A stretch of 47,066 bases of DNA from an uncultured Clostridia bacterium (lineage in GTDB: Bacteria; Bacillota; Clostridia; Christensenellales; Borkfalkiaceae), in assembly GCA_947087265.1 (NCBI GenBank), contig CAMUBY010000008.1, positions 1 through 47,066 on the forward strand, in the 5' to 3' direction. Below, piece after piece: positions 46,918 to 47,066 of this stretch. The position numbers and the translations under genes are program-made. Numbering within the stretch: position 1 is the stretch's first letter; every line of letters begins with the position of its first letter. The notes under the pieces were generated by a model. The model worked only from the letters and a program-made list of their open reading frames with translations. It was not told where the DNA came from and ran no database searches.

Positions 46918-46918
46918 A

Positions 46919-46950
46919 TAAAATCCCGCGAACCCTACTGCGGGATTTTA
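46919..46950. terminator. Terminator after the ABC pair
   Basis: An 11-bp stem TAAAATCCCGC/GCGGGATTTTA (46919-46929 with 46940-46950) with a 10-base loop. Confidence 0.85.
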
Positions 46951-46977
46951 ATATTTTGTTTACTTACGGAAAAACGG

Positions 46978-47006
46978 TTGCTTTTTTGCCGAAAAAAATA
47001 TATGAT
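46978..47006 (+). promoter_or_regulatory. Promoter for the tRNA gene
   Basis: TTGCTT (46978-46983), 17-bp spacer, TATGAT (47001-47006), predicting a start about 3 bases before the mature tRNA. Confidence 0.7.
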
Positions 47007-47014
47007 AGATACAA

Positions 47015-47066
47015 GTTTCCGTAGTTAAATGGATATAACAAACCCCTCCTAAGGGTTAGTTGTGAG
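47015..47066 (+). tRNA. tRNA-Arg (anticodon CCT), 5' part, cut by the window end
   Basis: The acceptor 5' strand GTTTCCG (47015-47021) is followed by T8-A9, a D-arm with stem GTTA/TAAC (47024-47039, loop AATGGATA with GG), and an anticodon stem AACCC/GGGTT. The loop is CTCCTAA, so the anticodon CCT (47048-47050) reads the Arg codon AGG. The variable region and the start of the T-arm are present; the 3' half and CCA are outside the window. Confidence 0.88.

Overview
The window looks like a chromosomal segment from an uncultured anaerobic Clostridia-type Bacillota, possibly a gut lineage such as Christensenellales. The lineage is an inference from gene content and style; there is no rRNA here. 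The support is: many lipoproteins with an AC-GG type lipobox, consensus Shine-Dalgarno sites, sigma-A-like promoters, an EFR1-type flavodoxin/ferredoxin, a collagen-like protein of the kind found on clostridial spore surfaces, and a lepA/hemW pairing. There are no IS elements, phage genes, CRISPR arrays or rRNA. A tRNA-Arg(CCT) is cut by the right edge.

Layout. (1) 1-1525: an AT-richer stretch with an EFR1-like ferredoxin gene whose 5' end is abnormal, and a HAD-family gene. (2) 1767-3914, minus strand: glycerophosphodiester phosphodiesterase and a DUF4874/DUF4832-type lipoprotein, divergent from lepA. (3) 4010-9192, plus: a tight operon lepA, NatA/NatB-like ABC exporter, a short methylguanine methyltransferase-like protein and hemW, closed by an 18-bp-stem terminator shared with a convergent lipoprotein gene. 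(4) 10006-13659: a membrane protein, guaB and guaA (GMP synthesis). (5) 13698-15059: a two-domain lipoprotein gene split by one in-frame TAA, converging on a TPR glycosyltransferase. (6) 16420-23970: a 2516-residue cell-surface subtilisin with PA, Ig-like and BspA-type leucine-rich repeats. (7) 24046-33792: a lipoprotein and a complete oligopeptide ABC transporter operon (oppABCDF plus a small membrane protein) behind a perfect TTGACA-17-TATAAT promoter. (8) 33965-36498: a five-helix membrane protein and a NapH-type polyferredoxin fused to a TlpA-like thioredoxin. (9) 36610-43753, minus: three lipoproteins, one with its own TlpA thioredoxin domain. (10) 44161-46917: a collagen-like protein and an FtsX/LolD-like ABC pair.

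How the parts may fit together (inference). The 16-44 kb stretch is devoted to the outside of the cell: a giant anchored protease could generate peptides, the peptide importer next to it could take them up, and a ferredoxin-linked membrane thioredoxin could pass reducing power to surface lipoproteins including the TlpA lipoprotein. The most unusual single feature is OppD, where four ~39-residue repeats are inserted inside the ATPase domain between the Walker A motif and the Q-loop. OppA, OppB and, to a lesser degree, OppC are also enlarged, so the transporter appears to have been remodelled as a whole. A second recurrent signal is a promoter pattern with -35 TTGCAA/TTGCTT and an exact 17-bp spacer at seven places.
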